Below, one piece after another: positions 1-8,545 of a stretch of 57,562 nucleotides of DNA; positions within the stretch are counted from its first letter, which is position 1, and every line of letters begins with the position of its first letter. Made by a program: the position numbers and the translations under genes. The notes beneath the pieces were generated by a model. That model was given only the letters and a program-made list of their open reading frames with translations, searched no databases and was not told where the DNA came from. Where the stretch lies: NCBI GenBank assembly GCA_964549495.1, contig CAZJWJ010000026.1, forward strand, positions 1 to 57,562, written 5' to 3'. The DNA is from JACKBJ01 sp964549495 (GTDB lineage: Bacteria > Chloroflexota > Anaerolineae > Epilineales > Epilineaceae).

Positions 1-13
1 GGTTTCCGGAGGA

Positions 14-85
14 CCCGACGGTGGGACTCGAACCCACAACCAATTGATTAAGAGTCAACTGCTCTGCCAATTGAGCTACGTCGGG
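14..85 (-). tRNA. tRNA-Lys (anticodon CUU)
   Basis: Read on the minus strand, the sequence folds into a full cloverleaf: a 7-bp acceptor stem CCCGACG/CGTCGGG, a D-stem GCTC/GAGC, an anticodon stem closing the loop CTCTTAA (anticodon CTT, hence lysine), and a T-arm GTGGG-TTCGAGT-CCCAC. The gene does not encode the 3' CCA; the bases after the acceptor stem read TCCT, so CCA must be added after transcription. The discriminator base would be U, which is unusual for a bacterial tRNA-Lys, where A is normal. A near-consensus promoter lies just upstream. Confidence 0.96.
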
Positions 86-97
86 TAGCGAAAGCTC

Positions 98-126
98 ATT
101 CTACGCAGCCGGCCGACCCGGGTCAA
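98..126 (-). promoter_or_regulatory. sigma-70 promoter of the tRNA-Lys gene
   Basis: On the minus strand TTGACC (121-126) is followed by exactly 17 bases and TAGAAT (98-103), close to the TTGACA-N17-TATAAT consensus. Transcription would start a few bases before the mature 5' end of the tRNA at 85. It is the clearest housekeeping promoter in the window. Confidence 0.8.
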
Positions 127-312
127 GACCTCGAAAGCCCCACCCGACACACAGCGCTAACGTTTTCGAGCCCGCCCGCGCTGGACCCTGTACTCCCATC
201 ATCGCCTCAGCCCGCCGCGCCCACGCGGGCGCGAGCCGGGCTCGCGACTCGGAGATCCGAGATCATCCATCCATCCGCAGCCACGCATCTGCGCACCGAG
301 GAGTCAGCCTCC

Positions 313-3300
313 ATGACCCGGACTCGCCCCAGCTCGAGCACCCGCCTCGAGCGCACGACCCGATGGCTCTCATCCCCCCGCTCCATCCTCCTCCCCGCCC
401 TGCTCCTCGCTCTCCTCGCCGGCAGCACGCCCGCCGCCGGCGCCCCGGCCCGGCAGGATCCCGAGCCCGAGCCCCAGCTCGAGGCCACCGTATCCATCTG
501 CCGCGCCGAGGTCAGCGGCCAGGCCGAGCCCAACACCGCCCTGACCCTCGAGATCCGCCGGCCCGACGACAGCCTCAAGGGCGGCGCCAGTGGCAACAGC
601 TTCCCCTTCCTGGGCATCTTCAACCTCACCGCCATCGGCCCCGACGACCAGCCCTCGCCGGCCGCCGCCGGCGACCGGGTTCGCCTGGTGGCCGAGGACG
701 GCCCGACCATCGAAGACACCGTCCCGGACCTCGACATCGGCGGCGATGCCGCGGCCGACCGGGTCACCGGCAGCGCGCCGGCCGGCGCCGCCATCTCCGT
801 CACCGTCTCCTCCGGCTTGGGATTCGACGCGGTGAGCCTGCCGGCCACCGCCGGCCCCGACGGCAGCTTCGCGGTCGACTTCTCCGGCCAGTACGACATC
901 CAGGACGACAGCAACCTCCGCATCGACCTCTTCCGCGGCCCCTGGACCTTCCGCCTCGAGCGGCCGCTGACCCAGCAGATCAACCTGCGCCTGCACTCGG
1001 CCCAGGTCTCCGGCATCGGCCCGGTGGGATCGCTTGTCTCGGCTGAGCTCGAGCGCGGCGGACAGGTGCAGGCCCGCGGCGAGGGCAATGCTGCCTTCAT
1101 CGGCATCTTCACCTTCGCCCTCGAAGGCCCGGGCGGCATCGCCCTCCCCCTGGCCACCGGCGACCAGCTGCGCATCGACTTCTCCGAGACCCGCAGCGTC
1201 GACTACCTCGTTCCAGCCCTGAGCATCGAGCCCGACGCCACAGCCGATGCCGTCCGCGGCCAGGCGCCCGCCGGCACCGAGCTGAGCGTCTCCGTCGGCG
1301 CTGGCGGCGGAGCCACCAGCCTGCAGGTCACCGCCGGCCCGGACGGCCGCTTCGAAGCCGACTTCGCCGGCCAAGTCGACATCGCCCCCGGCAGCACCGG
1401 CCAGGTGCAGCTGGTCGAGCGCCGGCCCGGCACGCAGATCAGCCTCTCGGCCGCCTGGGCCGTCACCCGCCTCACCCTAGAGCTGGGCAGCCCCGACGTC
1501 AGCGGCGAGACCGCGCCCGGCGCGGCGGTGGCGCTACGCCTCTTGGACGATGCCGGCCGGCAGCTCGGCTCGGCCGACGCGGCCGTGGCCGCCGGCGGGA
1601 TCTTCGCCGGCGGCGCCGACTTCGGTGCCAGCCTGACCGACGCCGAAGGCGACGAGGCCCTGATCCTGCCCGGCCGGCTGCTCCAGTACCGCAAAGCCGA
1701 AGAATCCATCGACCTGACCGTACCCGAGCTGACGGCCGAGATCGACGTCGGCGCCGATCGCGTCTCGGGCCGTGCCCCCGCCGGCGCCGAGCTGAGCATC
1801 GAGGCCCGCTGGATCTTCGATGCCGCCACCCTCGACCTGACCGCTGGCCCCGACGGCCGCTATAGCGCCGACTTCGCCGGCCAGATCGACATCGTCGGCG
1901 GCAGCCTGGTCACCGTCACCTACCGCTGGCCCGAAGGACACCGCCTGATCCTGCGCAGCGCCGCCGCCTCCATGCGCGTCTGGCCCGAGGAGGGCCGCGT
2001 GGACGGCACCGTCTTCGGTGGCACCGAGGTCACCTTGACCCTGCGTGACGACTTGGGCATCCCGGTGGCCCAGGGCAGCGACACCGCCGGCTTCCTGGGC
2101 GGCTTCGACACCCTCTTGCGAGACAGCCAGGGCGCCATCTACTACCCCGAGCCCGGTGACCAGATCGAGCTGAGCTTCGAGGGCCTGCGGCGCAGCATGA
2201 CCGTGCCCCTCATCGGCATCGACCCCGACGTGGCCGGCGACACCGTCTCGGGCGAGGTCTCGCCCGGCGGCGACAGCGTCACCGTCGTCGCCCGGCCGCC
2301 AGCCGGCCAGGGCTTGGCCGCCACCACCCGCAACCTGGCCATCCCCGAGAGCCAGTTCTACCTGGCCGAGTTCGCCCCGGAGGCCGACCTGCGCGCCGCC
2401 AGCCGATTGGAAGTCACCTACACCTGGCCCAACGGCGACTCGGCCCGCATCGACCGCATCATCCCCTACCTGAACATCCAGGTGGGCGGCAACGCCGTGT
2501 CTGGTTTCGCGCTGCCGCGCGAGACCGTCAATGTCAGCAACGGGGTCGGAGGTTCGGCGGTCATAGCCGACGACGATCACGCCTTCGTCGCACGCCTGCG
2601 AGATGGGCTCGGGACGGCTGCCATCAACCGGACCGAAGCCGAGGTATCGGCCCGCTTCGCCCTTCAGCAGGTCAAGACCGTCGTGGAGCCGCTGGCGCTG
2701 GATCACCGACGGGATGAGGATGACGATCCGCTCTTGATCGGTCGCGGCCCCATCAGCCAGAGCCTGACACTGGACCTCATCGGTTCCGACGGCACCCAAC
2801 GCAGCATCCAGGTCACAACCGACCAGCAGGGCTCCTTCGAGGCCGGGTTACCCGGCGCCATCGACGGCCTGGCTGGCACACGCTTCGAACTGAGCCTGCG
2901 AAACGCGGATGGCCACCGCTTCTATGCCATCGATCGTCTGCCTCGCATCACCGCCTATCTGGGCAGTCTGGATCTCGGTTTGGAAGGACAGCCCTTGGGC
3001 AGCGCGCAGATCCGTCGCGAACCATTCCCTGAGGGAAGTGAGCGCTTCGAGACGCCAGGATTCGATACCGAAGGCATTCGGCGCGTGCAGCTCCAAGCCC
3101 TTCGAGGAGGCGCTTCGGGACCCGCGCCGATCGCCAGCGGAGATGTCTTCGTCCTCGACTTCCAGGACCTCGGCGGGGAAACGACGGACGAGGGCCTACG
3201 CATGACCGTCGCCCAGCTCACCCTCGAGGCCGACGGAAGCTCCGGCCTCATCACCGGCCAGGCCCCGGTGGGCGAAGGCTTCTTCGACCGCTTCGTCCAG

Positions 3301-3531
3301 CTCCAGGTCTACCCCCTGGACGGTGGCCCCGCCCTCACCTACACCCTCCTGACCGACGCGGAAGGCCGCTTCAGCCTCGCCCCCTCCGACCCACCCCTCT
3401 TCGCCCCCGACATCGACCTGACGGACGTCGAGCGCATCGAGCTGATCCACGCCGACGAGGCCGGCCACCGCACCGTCGCCACCGCCCGCCCGCGCCCGAC
3501 CATCCTGCTGCCCTACCTCATCACCCCCTAG
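313..3531 (+). CDS. secreted repeat protein of unknown function, about 165-aa tandem repeats
   Basis: This is a 1072-aa exported protein. The start is supported by GAGGAG about 10 bases upstream and by a long N-terminal signal peptide (basic segment, then a Leu/Ala-rich core near residues 25-42, then an Ala-rich cleavage zone). The body is built from beta-rich units that restart with a V-[SD]-G motif near residues 66, 232, 396 and 563, a period of about 165 aa, with more degenerate copies near 724 and 808. Each unit contains a second motif of the form AGPDG[RS]F.[AV]DF[AS]GQ.DI. The unit looks like Ig-like or carboxypeptidase-regulatory-like beta sandwiches, but I do not recognise a named family. 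The protein ends in the hydrophobic tail TILLPYLITP, like several other exported proteins here. No catalytic motif is seen; a structural or adhesive surface role is inferred. Confidence 0.85.
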   Translation: MTRTRPSSSTRLERTTRWLSSPRSILLPALLLALLAGSTPAAGAPARQDPEPEPQLEATVSICRAEVSGQAEPNTALTLEIRRPDDSLKGGASGNSFPFLGIFNLTAIGPDDQPSPAAAGDRVRLVAEDGPTIEDTVPDLDIGGDAAADRVTGSAPAGAAISVTVSSGLGFDAVSLPATAGPDGSFAVDFSGQYDIQDDSNLRIDLFRGPWTFRLERPLTQQINLRLHSAQVSGIGPVGSLVSAELERGGQVQARGEGNAAFIGIFTFALEGPGGIALPLATGDQLRIDFSETRSVDYLVPALSIEPDATADAVRGQAPAGTELSVSVGAGGGATSLQVTAGPDGRFEADFAGQVDIAPGSTGQVQLVERRPGTQISLSAAWAVTRLTLELGSPDVSGETAPGAAVALRLLDDAGRQLGSADAAVAAGGIFAGGADFGASLTDAEGDEALILPGRLLQYRKAEESIDLTVPELTAEIDVGADRVSGRAPAGAELSIEARWIFDAATLDLTAGPDGRYSADFAGQIDIVGGSLVTVTYRWPEGHRLILRSAAASMRVWPEEGRVDGTVFGGTEVTLTLRDDLGIPVAQGSDTAGFLGGFDTLLRDSQGAIYYPEPGDQIELSFEGLRRSMTVPLIGIDPDVAGDTVSGEVSPGGDSVTVVARPPAGQGLAATTRNLAIPESQFYLAEFAPEADLRAASRLEVTYTWPNGDSARIDRIIPYLNIQVGGNAVSGFALPRETVNVSNGVGGSAVIADDDHAFVARLRDGLGTAAINRTEAEVSARFALQQVKTVVEPLALDHRRDEDDDPLLIGRGPISQSLTLDLIGSDGTQRSIQVTTDQQGSFEAGLPGAIDGLAGTRFELSLRNADGHRFYAIDRLPRITAYLGSLDLGLEGQPLGSAQIRREPFPEGSERFETPGFDTEGIRRVQLQALRGGASGPAPIASGDVFVLDFQDLGGETTDEGLRMTVAQLTLEADGSSGLITGQAPVGEGFFDRFVQLQVYPLDGGPALTYTLLTDAEGRFSLAPSDPPLFAPDIDLTDVERIELIHADEAGHRTVATARPRPTILLPYLITP

Positions 3532-3610
3532 CGCGCTTCGACTCTCACTCGAGAACCAGGCAAGATCCACTCCGCAGACCCCATCAGACCCGCTAAACTA
3601 AAGAAACTCA

Positions 3611-3631
3611 CCGCGGACCGACAATCCGCGG
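3611..3631 (+). other. hairpin in the 5' leader of the VWA protein gene
   Basis: CCGCGGA (3611-3617) and TCCGCGG (3625-3631) form a perfect 7-bp stem with a 7-base loop. No T-run follows, so a rho-independent terminator is unlikely. It may shape the leader RNA or mark the end of the upstream transcript. A weak -10-like TAAACT lies just upstream at 3594-3599. Confidence 0.4.
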
Positions 3632-3683
3632 CTTCCAAGACGCAACCGGGATGCGCCTCCCAGAAGGCGAGGAAACGTAGCAC

Positions 3684-6600
3684 ATGATCTTGCCCAATCG
3701 ACGCAGCCTGCCCATCAAGCTGGCCGGCCTGGCCCTCTTGGGCCTCATCATCGGCAGCCTGGGCCCCGCGCCCTCTTCGGCCGCCGGCAACGGCGCCTAC
3801 GTGCTGGACCATACCATCTTCAGCCAGAACGAGGGCCTGCCCCCGGATGCCTGGCGCGAGCTGGCCGGCATCGAGATGGGCCCCGGCGGCGAGATCTACG
3901 TCTCGGACGCCTTCGACGGGCGCATCACCGTGCTGCACACCGATCCGACCGTCGAGTCGCGCACCCTCGTGCGCTCCGGGCAGGGCCTGGTCTCGCCGAC
4001 CCACCTGGCCCTGGACGAAGCGCGCGACCGGCTCCTGGTCTCCGATGCCGGCGCCGGCGCCCTGGCGGCAGTGGACCTGGCCACCGGCAGCGTGGCACAG
4101 CTGGCCGCCGGCATCCCCGGCGCCTCCGGCATCGGTGTCGGGCCCGACGGGCGCATCTTCGTCGCGGCCAGCGACAACGGGCTGGTCTTCGTCTACGGAC
4201 CCGACGGCCAGGCCCAGGGCAGTTGGAGCGCCGCGCCGGACGACGACCTGCCCGGCGCCGGAGACCTCTTGCGCGGCATGGACGTGGACGCCGACGGGCG
4301 GGTCTACGTGGTCGACGGCCGGCGCGAGCGGGTGACCGTTTTCGACGCGGCCGGCCAGCGCCTGGAGACCATCCGGCCTGACGCCATGGCCATCGACATC
4401 TCGGTGGAGTACGATCCCGAGCTGTCGACGCGCAAACGCTACTGGCTGGCCACCGAGATGGGCCTGCAGCGCTACGATCCGCGCACCAATACCTGGAGCA
4501 CCACCCGCGGCCGGCCTGCCACCGCCCTGGCCATGCGCATCGGCCGCGGCTCGGTCGTCGGCTACCGCGGCGATCGGGGCGGTCCCTCGCGGGTCGACTG
4601 GCGGCCCTACGACGACATGGGCTACTTGCCCGAGCGCAGCTGGAGCGGGCTCATCGAGATCCCGGGCCTGCTCGACGGGCCGCTGGGCATCGGCACCGGC
4701 CTGGACGGCAAGCTCTACCTGCTCGACCTCTCCCCCCGCATGCAGCGCTTCACCGCCGACGGGCGCGTGCTGGACATGATCCCGGCCGCCGACGCCATCG
4801 ACGCGGCCGGCGCCGCCGACGGGCGCTTCTTCCTGCTCTTCGATGGCCGGCTGACCGGTCACGCCCCGGGCGGCGCGGCGCTCTGGAACGTCGTCAGCCG
4901 CGGCCGGCCCGTGGGCATGGTCTACGAGCCGGCCCTCGAGCGGATCTCCGTCCTGGACGCCGACGGCTTCGTGGAACGCTTCGACGCCCGGTCCGGACAG
5001 ATGCAGCCCCGCTTGGCCCTGAACGCGCCCGACCCCGAAATCGTGCCCGCCTGGATCGATCTGGCCCTGGCCGGCGACGGCGCGATCTATGCATTGGAGC
5101 GCCGCGGTCAGCAGGTGGCACGCATCGAGCCGGACGGCACCCAGAGCAGCTTCCCGGTCGGCGGCCGCCCGCGCCGCATCTCGGCCACGCCCGAGGGTGC
5201 CGTGCTCACCCTGGGCCGCGACAGTTGGGTGCGACGATATGCCCCCGACGGCAGCTTCGAGAGCGCCTTCGACGGCCTGCGCTTCGACATCGCGCTGTCC
5301 ACCGACCCGGTCGACCTGGCGGTCGGTCCGCAGGGCCGGGTCTACCTGGTCGACCGCAAGGCCAACCTGATCTCGCGCTACGTCTGGGACCCGGATGCCG
5401 TGGCGGCCGATCCGCCGGACGATGGCACCGGCTGCCGCAACTACCCGGACAAGACCGCCTCGCCGCGCCAGATCTGGTTGGGCGAGACCGTCGACGTGCG
5501 CCTGACCCTGCGCGGCGGCTGCGGCAGCCTGGTCCAGCAAGAGCCCCTGGACATCGTGCTGATCATGGACGAGTCGGGCTCGATGGGCGGCCAGAAGATC
5601 CAGATCGCCCGCGAGGCGGCGCGCGACTTCGTCAGCGAGGTCGACCTGTCGATCTCCCAGGTGGCCGTGGTCGGCTTCGACACCCAGAGCCGCAACCACC
5701 AGACCCTCAGTCAGGACGAGGCCCAGATCTTCCGGGCCATCGACCGCCTGGACGCCCGCGGCGGCACGCGCATCGATCTGGGCCTGGCCGAGGGCCGCGA
5801 CGAGATGCGCCGGCGCGGCCGCAAGGGCGAGGCGCGGCCGATCTTCGTCCTGCTCTCCGACGGCTTCAACAACGCCGGGCCCGCCCCGGTGCTGAGCGAG
5901 GCCGAGGCGGCCAAGCGCGAGGGCATCGAGATCTACACCATCGGCATCCAGGCCGACGCCCAGCTGATGGAAGCGGTGGCCTCCAGCCCGGATCACTACT
6001 TCGCGCCGCGCAGCGCGCGCTTCCTCTACGACGTCTTCGAGGCCATCGCGCAGCGCATCACGACCAGCACGCTCTTCGAGGAGCTGACGGTCATCGACCA
6101 GATCCCCGGCAACATGCGCTACATCGTCGGCTCGGCCGAGCCGCCGGCCGACTTCGACGCCGCCACCAACACCCTCACCTGGACCCTGAGCAACGTGCCC
6201 TTCCGCGGCTTCGCGCTGGGCTACACGCTCGAGCCGCTGGAGATCGGCACCTGGCCGACCAACGTCGTGGCCTGGGGCCAGGGCAAGGACGGCTTCGGCC
6301 GGCCGGGCCGGGTGGACTTTCCCGTGCCCGAGGTCATCGTCATCGGCCCCACGGCCACCCCGTCGGTGCCGCCGCCGACCCCGACCCCCAGCGACACGCC
6401 CACGCCGACGCCAACACCGACCCTCACCCCGACGCCGGGCCCGATCTACCTGCCCATCTTGCTGCGCGAGCGCTGTACGCCCAAGCAGCAGCGGGCCGAC
6501 GTGATCCTGGTCCTGGACGCCTCCTGGAGCATGCTCGGCGCCAAGCTGGAGGCGGCCAAGGCAGCAGCCAGCCGCTTCGTGGACGTGGTGCTGCCGGCCG

Positions 6601-7088
6601 GTGACGGCGGCTTGGCACCGGAAGGACAGGGCAGCCAGGTGGCGGTGGTCGGCTTCAACGAATCGGCCTGGCTGGCCCAGGGGCTCAGCGACGATCCGGC
6701 GCTGTTGCACGCGGCCATCGCGGGGCTGGAGATGACGCCGGGCACGCGCATCGACTACGGGCTGCAAGCGGCGGTAGACGAATTGGCCAGCGCGCGGCGC
6801 CGGCCGGCCAACACTCCGACCGTGGTGCTGTTGACCGACGGCCTGCAGAACGGCTCGGCCGATCCGGTCTACGCGCTGGCCGAGGCCGCTCGCGCGGCCG
6901 GCACCCTCATCTACACCGTCGGCTTGGGCGCCGACGTCGACGCGGACTTCCTGGCGGTCGTGGCCGGCGGTACCCAACGCCGCTACCTGGCGCCCGAACC
7001 GGGCGATCTGGCGGCCATCTACGACGAGATCGCCGGCGAGATCCCCTGTCCGCCGGAGGCCTACTGGGGCCGGCGGGTGGGACGCTAG
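3684..7088 (+). CDS. secreted propeller protein with two VWA domains and a Thr-Pro stalk
   Basis: This 1134-aa protein has a signal peptide at about residues 1-36 and a GAGGAA ribosome site 9 bases before the ATG. Residues 40-590 are a beta-propeller of NHL/SMP-30-like repeats (G..G.IYVSD, PDGRIFVAAS). A first von Willebrand factor A domain starts near residue 621 with an intact MIDAS site (DESGS, later GGTRIDLG and LLSDG). A Thr-Pro-rich stalk (about 890-920) follows, then the hydrophobic motif IYLPILLR, which elsewhere in this window ends proteins. Here it is followed by a second VWA domain (from about 938) with its own complete MIDAS (DASWS, GTRIDYG, LLTDG). VWA domains bind protein ligands through a metal ion, so surface adhesion or complex assembly is likely; the partner is unknown. 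The internal tail suggests fusion of a once-separate second VWA protein. Confidence 0.88.
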   Translation: MILPNRRSLPIKLAGLALLGLIIGSLGPAPSSAAGNGAYVLDHTIFSQNEGLPPDAWRELAGIEMGPGGEIYVSDAFDGRITVLHTDPTVESRTLVRSGQGLVSPTHLALDEARDRLLVSDAGAGALAAVDLATGSVAQLAAGIPGASGIGVGPDGRIFVAASDNGLVFVYGPDGQAQGSWSAAPDDDLPGAGDLLRGMDVDADGRVYVVDGRRERVTVFDAAGQRLETIRPDAMAIDISVEYDPELSTRKRYWLATEMGLQRYDPRTNTWSTTRGRPATALAMRIGRGSVVGYRGDRGGPSRVDWRPYDDMGYLPERSWSGLIEIPGLLDGPLGIGTGLDGKLYLLDLSPRMQRFTADGRVLDMIPAADAIDAAGAADGRFFLLFDGRLTGHAPGGAALWNVVSRGRPVGMVYEPALERISVLDADGFVERFDARSGQMQPRLALNAPDPEIVPAWIDLALAGDGAIYALERRGQQVARIEPDGTQSSFPVGGRPRRISATPEGAVLTLGRDSWVRRYAPDGSFESAFDGLRFDIALSTDPVDLAVGPQGRVYLVDRKANLISRYVWDPDAVAADPPDDGTGCRNYPDKTASPRQIWLGETVDVRLTLRGGCGSLVQQEPLDIVLIMDESGSMGGQKIQIAREAARDFVSEVDLSISQVAVVGFDTQSRNHQTLSQDEAQIFRAIDRLDARGGTRIDLGLAEGRDEMRRRGRKGEARPIFVLLSDGFNNAGPAPVLSEAEAAKREGIEIYTIGIQADAQLMEAVASSPDHYFAPRSARFLYDVFEAIAQRITTSTLFEELTVIDQIPGNMRYIVGSAEPPADFDAATNTLTWTLSNVPFRGFALGYTLEPLEIGTWPTNVVAWGQGKDGFGRPGRVDFPVPEVIVIGPTATPSVPPPTPTPSDTPTPTPTPTLTPTPGPIYLPILLRERCTPKQQRADVILVLDASWSMLGAKLEAAKAAASRFVDVVLPAGDGGLAPEGQGSQVAVVGFNESAWLAQGLSDDPALLHAAIAGLEMTPGTRIDYGLQAAVDELASARRRPANTPTVVLLTDGLQNGSADPVYALAEAARAAGTLIYTVGLGADVDADFLAVVAGGTQRRYLAPEPGDLAAIYDEIAGEIPCPPEAYWGRRVGR

Positions 7089-7100
7089 GGCGCGGGCCCG

Positions 7101-7109
7101 TGCTATACT
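7101..7109 (+). promoter_or_regulatory. extended -10 promoter of tatA
   Basis: TGCTATACT (7101-7109) is an extended -10 element (TG-N-TATACT) 62 bases upstream of the tatA start. No good -35 is seen 16-18 bases upstream, which suits an extended -10 promoter. The leader contains a perfect 7-bp GGGCGCG/CGCGCCC hairpin (7122-7140) without a T-run. Confidence 0.5.
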
Positions 7110-7170
7110 CGTCAACACTCGGGGCGCGCGCGTCGCGCCCATCGCAGCCGATCAGGAGAGGCGGTCCCAC

Positions 7171-7371
7171 ATGCTAGGTCCACTGGGCGGTCCCGAGCTC
7201 ATCATCATCTTGTTCATCGTGCTGATCATCTTCGGCGCCGGCAAGCTCGGCGACGTGGGCGGTCAGCTCGGCAAGGGCATCCGCGAGTTCAAGAAGGCCA
7301 CGTCGGGCGACTACGAGAAGAACGATACCAAGAACGAAGAGGCCACCGAGGCGACCGAATCGGCCGGCTGA
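7171..7371 (+). CDS. tatA: twin-arginine translocase subunit TatA/TatE family
   Basis: This 66-aa protein has the TatA architecture: a short periplasmic N-terminus, one transmembrane helix (about residues 9-21, ELIIILFIVLIIFGAGKL), a Gly-rich hinge and an amphipathic helix with the family motif G.KL...G..LGKGIREFKKA, then an acidic disordered tail. TatA oligomers form the pore of the Tat pathway, which exports folded proteins bearing RR signal peptides. An AGGAGAGG ribosome site precedes the start. No tatC lies nearby, so the other subunits must be elsewhere. The gene stands alone between its own extended -10 promoter and a terminator hairpin. TatA versus TatB cannot be fully separated from length alone, but the short tail favours TatA. 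Confidence 0.93.
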   Translation: MLGPLGGPELIIILFIVLIIFGAGKLGDVGGQLGKGIREFKKATSGDYEKNDTKNEEATEATESAG

Positions 7372-7412
7372 GGTCGCCACGGAGCCAGATCTGACGGGCC
7401 CGCTTCGGCGAG

Positions 7413-7432
7413 TGCCGGCCGAGGGGCCGGCA
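7413..7432 (+). other. strong hairpin downstream of tatA
   Basis: TGCCGGCC (7413-7420) and GGCCGGCA (7425-7432) form a perfect 8-bp stem with a GAGG loop, 41 bases after the tatA stop. No T-run follows. It probably stabilises the tatA 3' end or acts together with the terminator at 7475-7512. Confidence 0.45.
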
Positions 7433-7474
7433 TGGCCGGAGGCTGTCCTGGTCGAGAATCAGACGCCACGCAAG

Positions 7475-7512
7475 ATGGAGCGTTGCCCGACGGGCCGCGC
7501 TCCATTTCCTTT
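7475..7512 (+). terminator. intrinsic terminator after tatA
   Basis: ATGGAGCG (7475-7482) pairs perfectly with CGCTCCAT (7498-7505). The loop holds a second small GCCC/GGGC stem, and the arm is followed by TTTCCTTT (7505-7512). It lies between tatA and the convergent rluD gene and fits a plus-strand terminator; the minus-strand side lacks a T-run. Confidence 0.6.
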
Positions 7513-7535
7513 GGCCGATCGACATCCGATTTCGA

Positions 7536-8537
7536 TCAGTCTGGAAGGGCGATCCCCAGCTCGGTCAGGGCGCGCGTGAAGTCCTCGGGCAGCGGGCTCT
7601 CGAAGGTCTGGAACACGCCCGAACCGGGATGTTCGAAGCTCAGCCGCCAGGCGTGCAGCGCCTGTCGGGCGATGCGCCGGTCGCGCTTGCCGTAGACCCT
7701 GTCACCGGCCACCGGATGGCCCAGCGCGGCCAGATGGACGCGGATCTGGTGGGTCCGGCCGCTGTGGGGTCGGGCCTCGACCAGACTGTAACCGTGGGCC
7801 GAGGCCAGGACGCGGTAGGTAGTGCGGGCCGGCTTGCCCTCGGCCAGGGCGGCCATGCGCTGGCGCTGCATCGGGTCGCGCCCGATGGGAGCATCGACGA
7901 TGCCCTCGGCCGGCGAGGGGATGCCGCGGACCAGGCTCAGGTAGGTTTTCTCGACGCTGCGGGCCTTGAACTGGGCCTCGAGGGACGCGGCGGCCTCGGC
8001 CTTGCGCGCCACCAGGATCAGGCCCGAGGTGTCGCGGTCCAGGCGGTGGACGATGCCGGGACGCCGGCTGTCGGGGAAGGCCGCCAGCAGGTCGGGGAAG
8101 GCGGCGACCAGGGCGTTGACCAGGGTGTCTTGGTCATGTCCCACCGCCGGGTGGACCACCAGGCCGGCCGGTTTGTCGACCACCAGCAGGTCCTCGTCCT
8201 CATGCAGGACGGGACAGGGCAGGTCCGGGTTGGGGATCAGCTCCGGCTCGGAAGGCGGCGCGGGTGCGGGCAATTCGATCCGGCTGCCGGCCACCAGGTG
8301 CGCGCTGGCCTTGCGTTCGGGCCGGCCGTCGAGGATCAGCTGGCCGGCCTCGATCAGGGCCTGGACCTGGTTGCGGCTGAGCGCCGGCACCTGCCGGGCG
8401 ACGAACTGGTCGATGCGGCTGCCGGCGGCATCCTGGTCGACGACGAGGCGCAGGATCTCGGTCGACGGCTCCGTCGACGGTCGGCTGGACGTCGCAGCTG
8501 GCGCTTCCTTCTCCGACGACTCGCTCGACTCGGACAT
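7536..8537 (-). CDS. rluD: RluA/RluD-family 23S rRNA pseudouridine synthase
   Basis: This 333-aa enzyme has an N-terminal S4 RNA-binding domain (about residues 35-90, with SRIDQFVARQ and LSRNQVQALIEAG) and a PseudoU_synth_2 catalytic domain. The diagnostic motif GIVHRLDRDTSGL is present, with the catalytic Asp near residue 165. The motif VVHPAVGHDQDTLVNAL and a late HSGRTHQIRVHLA segment also match the RluD group. The family isomerises uridines in 23S rRNA (RluD: helix 69). The start is set at the ATG before MSESSESSEK, because a further in-frame extension would run through lspA. Only 8 bases separate it from lspA, so it is the last gene of a three-gene operon, the dksA-like/lspA/rluD order seen in many bacteria. 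RluD versus a sister RluA-family specificity is not certain. Confidence 0.92.
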   Translation of the reverse strand: MSESSESSEKEAPAATSSRPSTEPSTEILRLVVDQDAAGSRIDQFVARQVPALSRNQVQALIEAGQLILDGRPERKASAHLVAGSRIELPAPAPPSEPELIPNPDLPCPVLHEDEDLLVVDKPAGLVVHPAVGHDQDTLVNALVAAFPDLLAAFPDSRRPGIVHRLDRDTSGLILVARKAEAAASLEAQFKARSVEKTYLSLVRGIPSPAEGIVDAPIGRDPMQRQRMAALAEGKPARTTYRVLASAHGYSLVEARPHSGRTHQIRVHLAALGHPVAGDRVYGKRDRRIARQALHAWRLSFEHPGSGVFQTFESPLPEDFTRALTELGIALPD

Positions 8538-8545
8538 GGGCCGCC

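Noticed and set aside
7122..7140. GGGCGCG/CGCGCCC hairpin before tatA as a terminator or riboswitch
   Set aside because: There is no T-run and no recognisable aptamer; it lies downstream of the tatA promoter and is most likely a simple leader stem.
3528..7142. A 1204-residue antisense frame opposite the VWA protein
   Set aside because: The plus-strand frame has a signal peptide, MIDAS motifs and a ribosome site. The antisense product is compositionally biased and without motifs.
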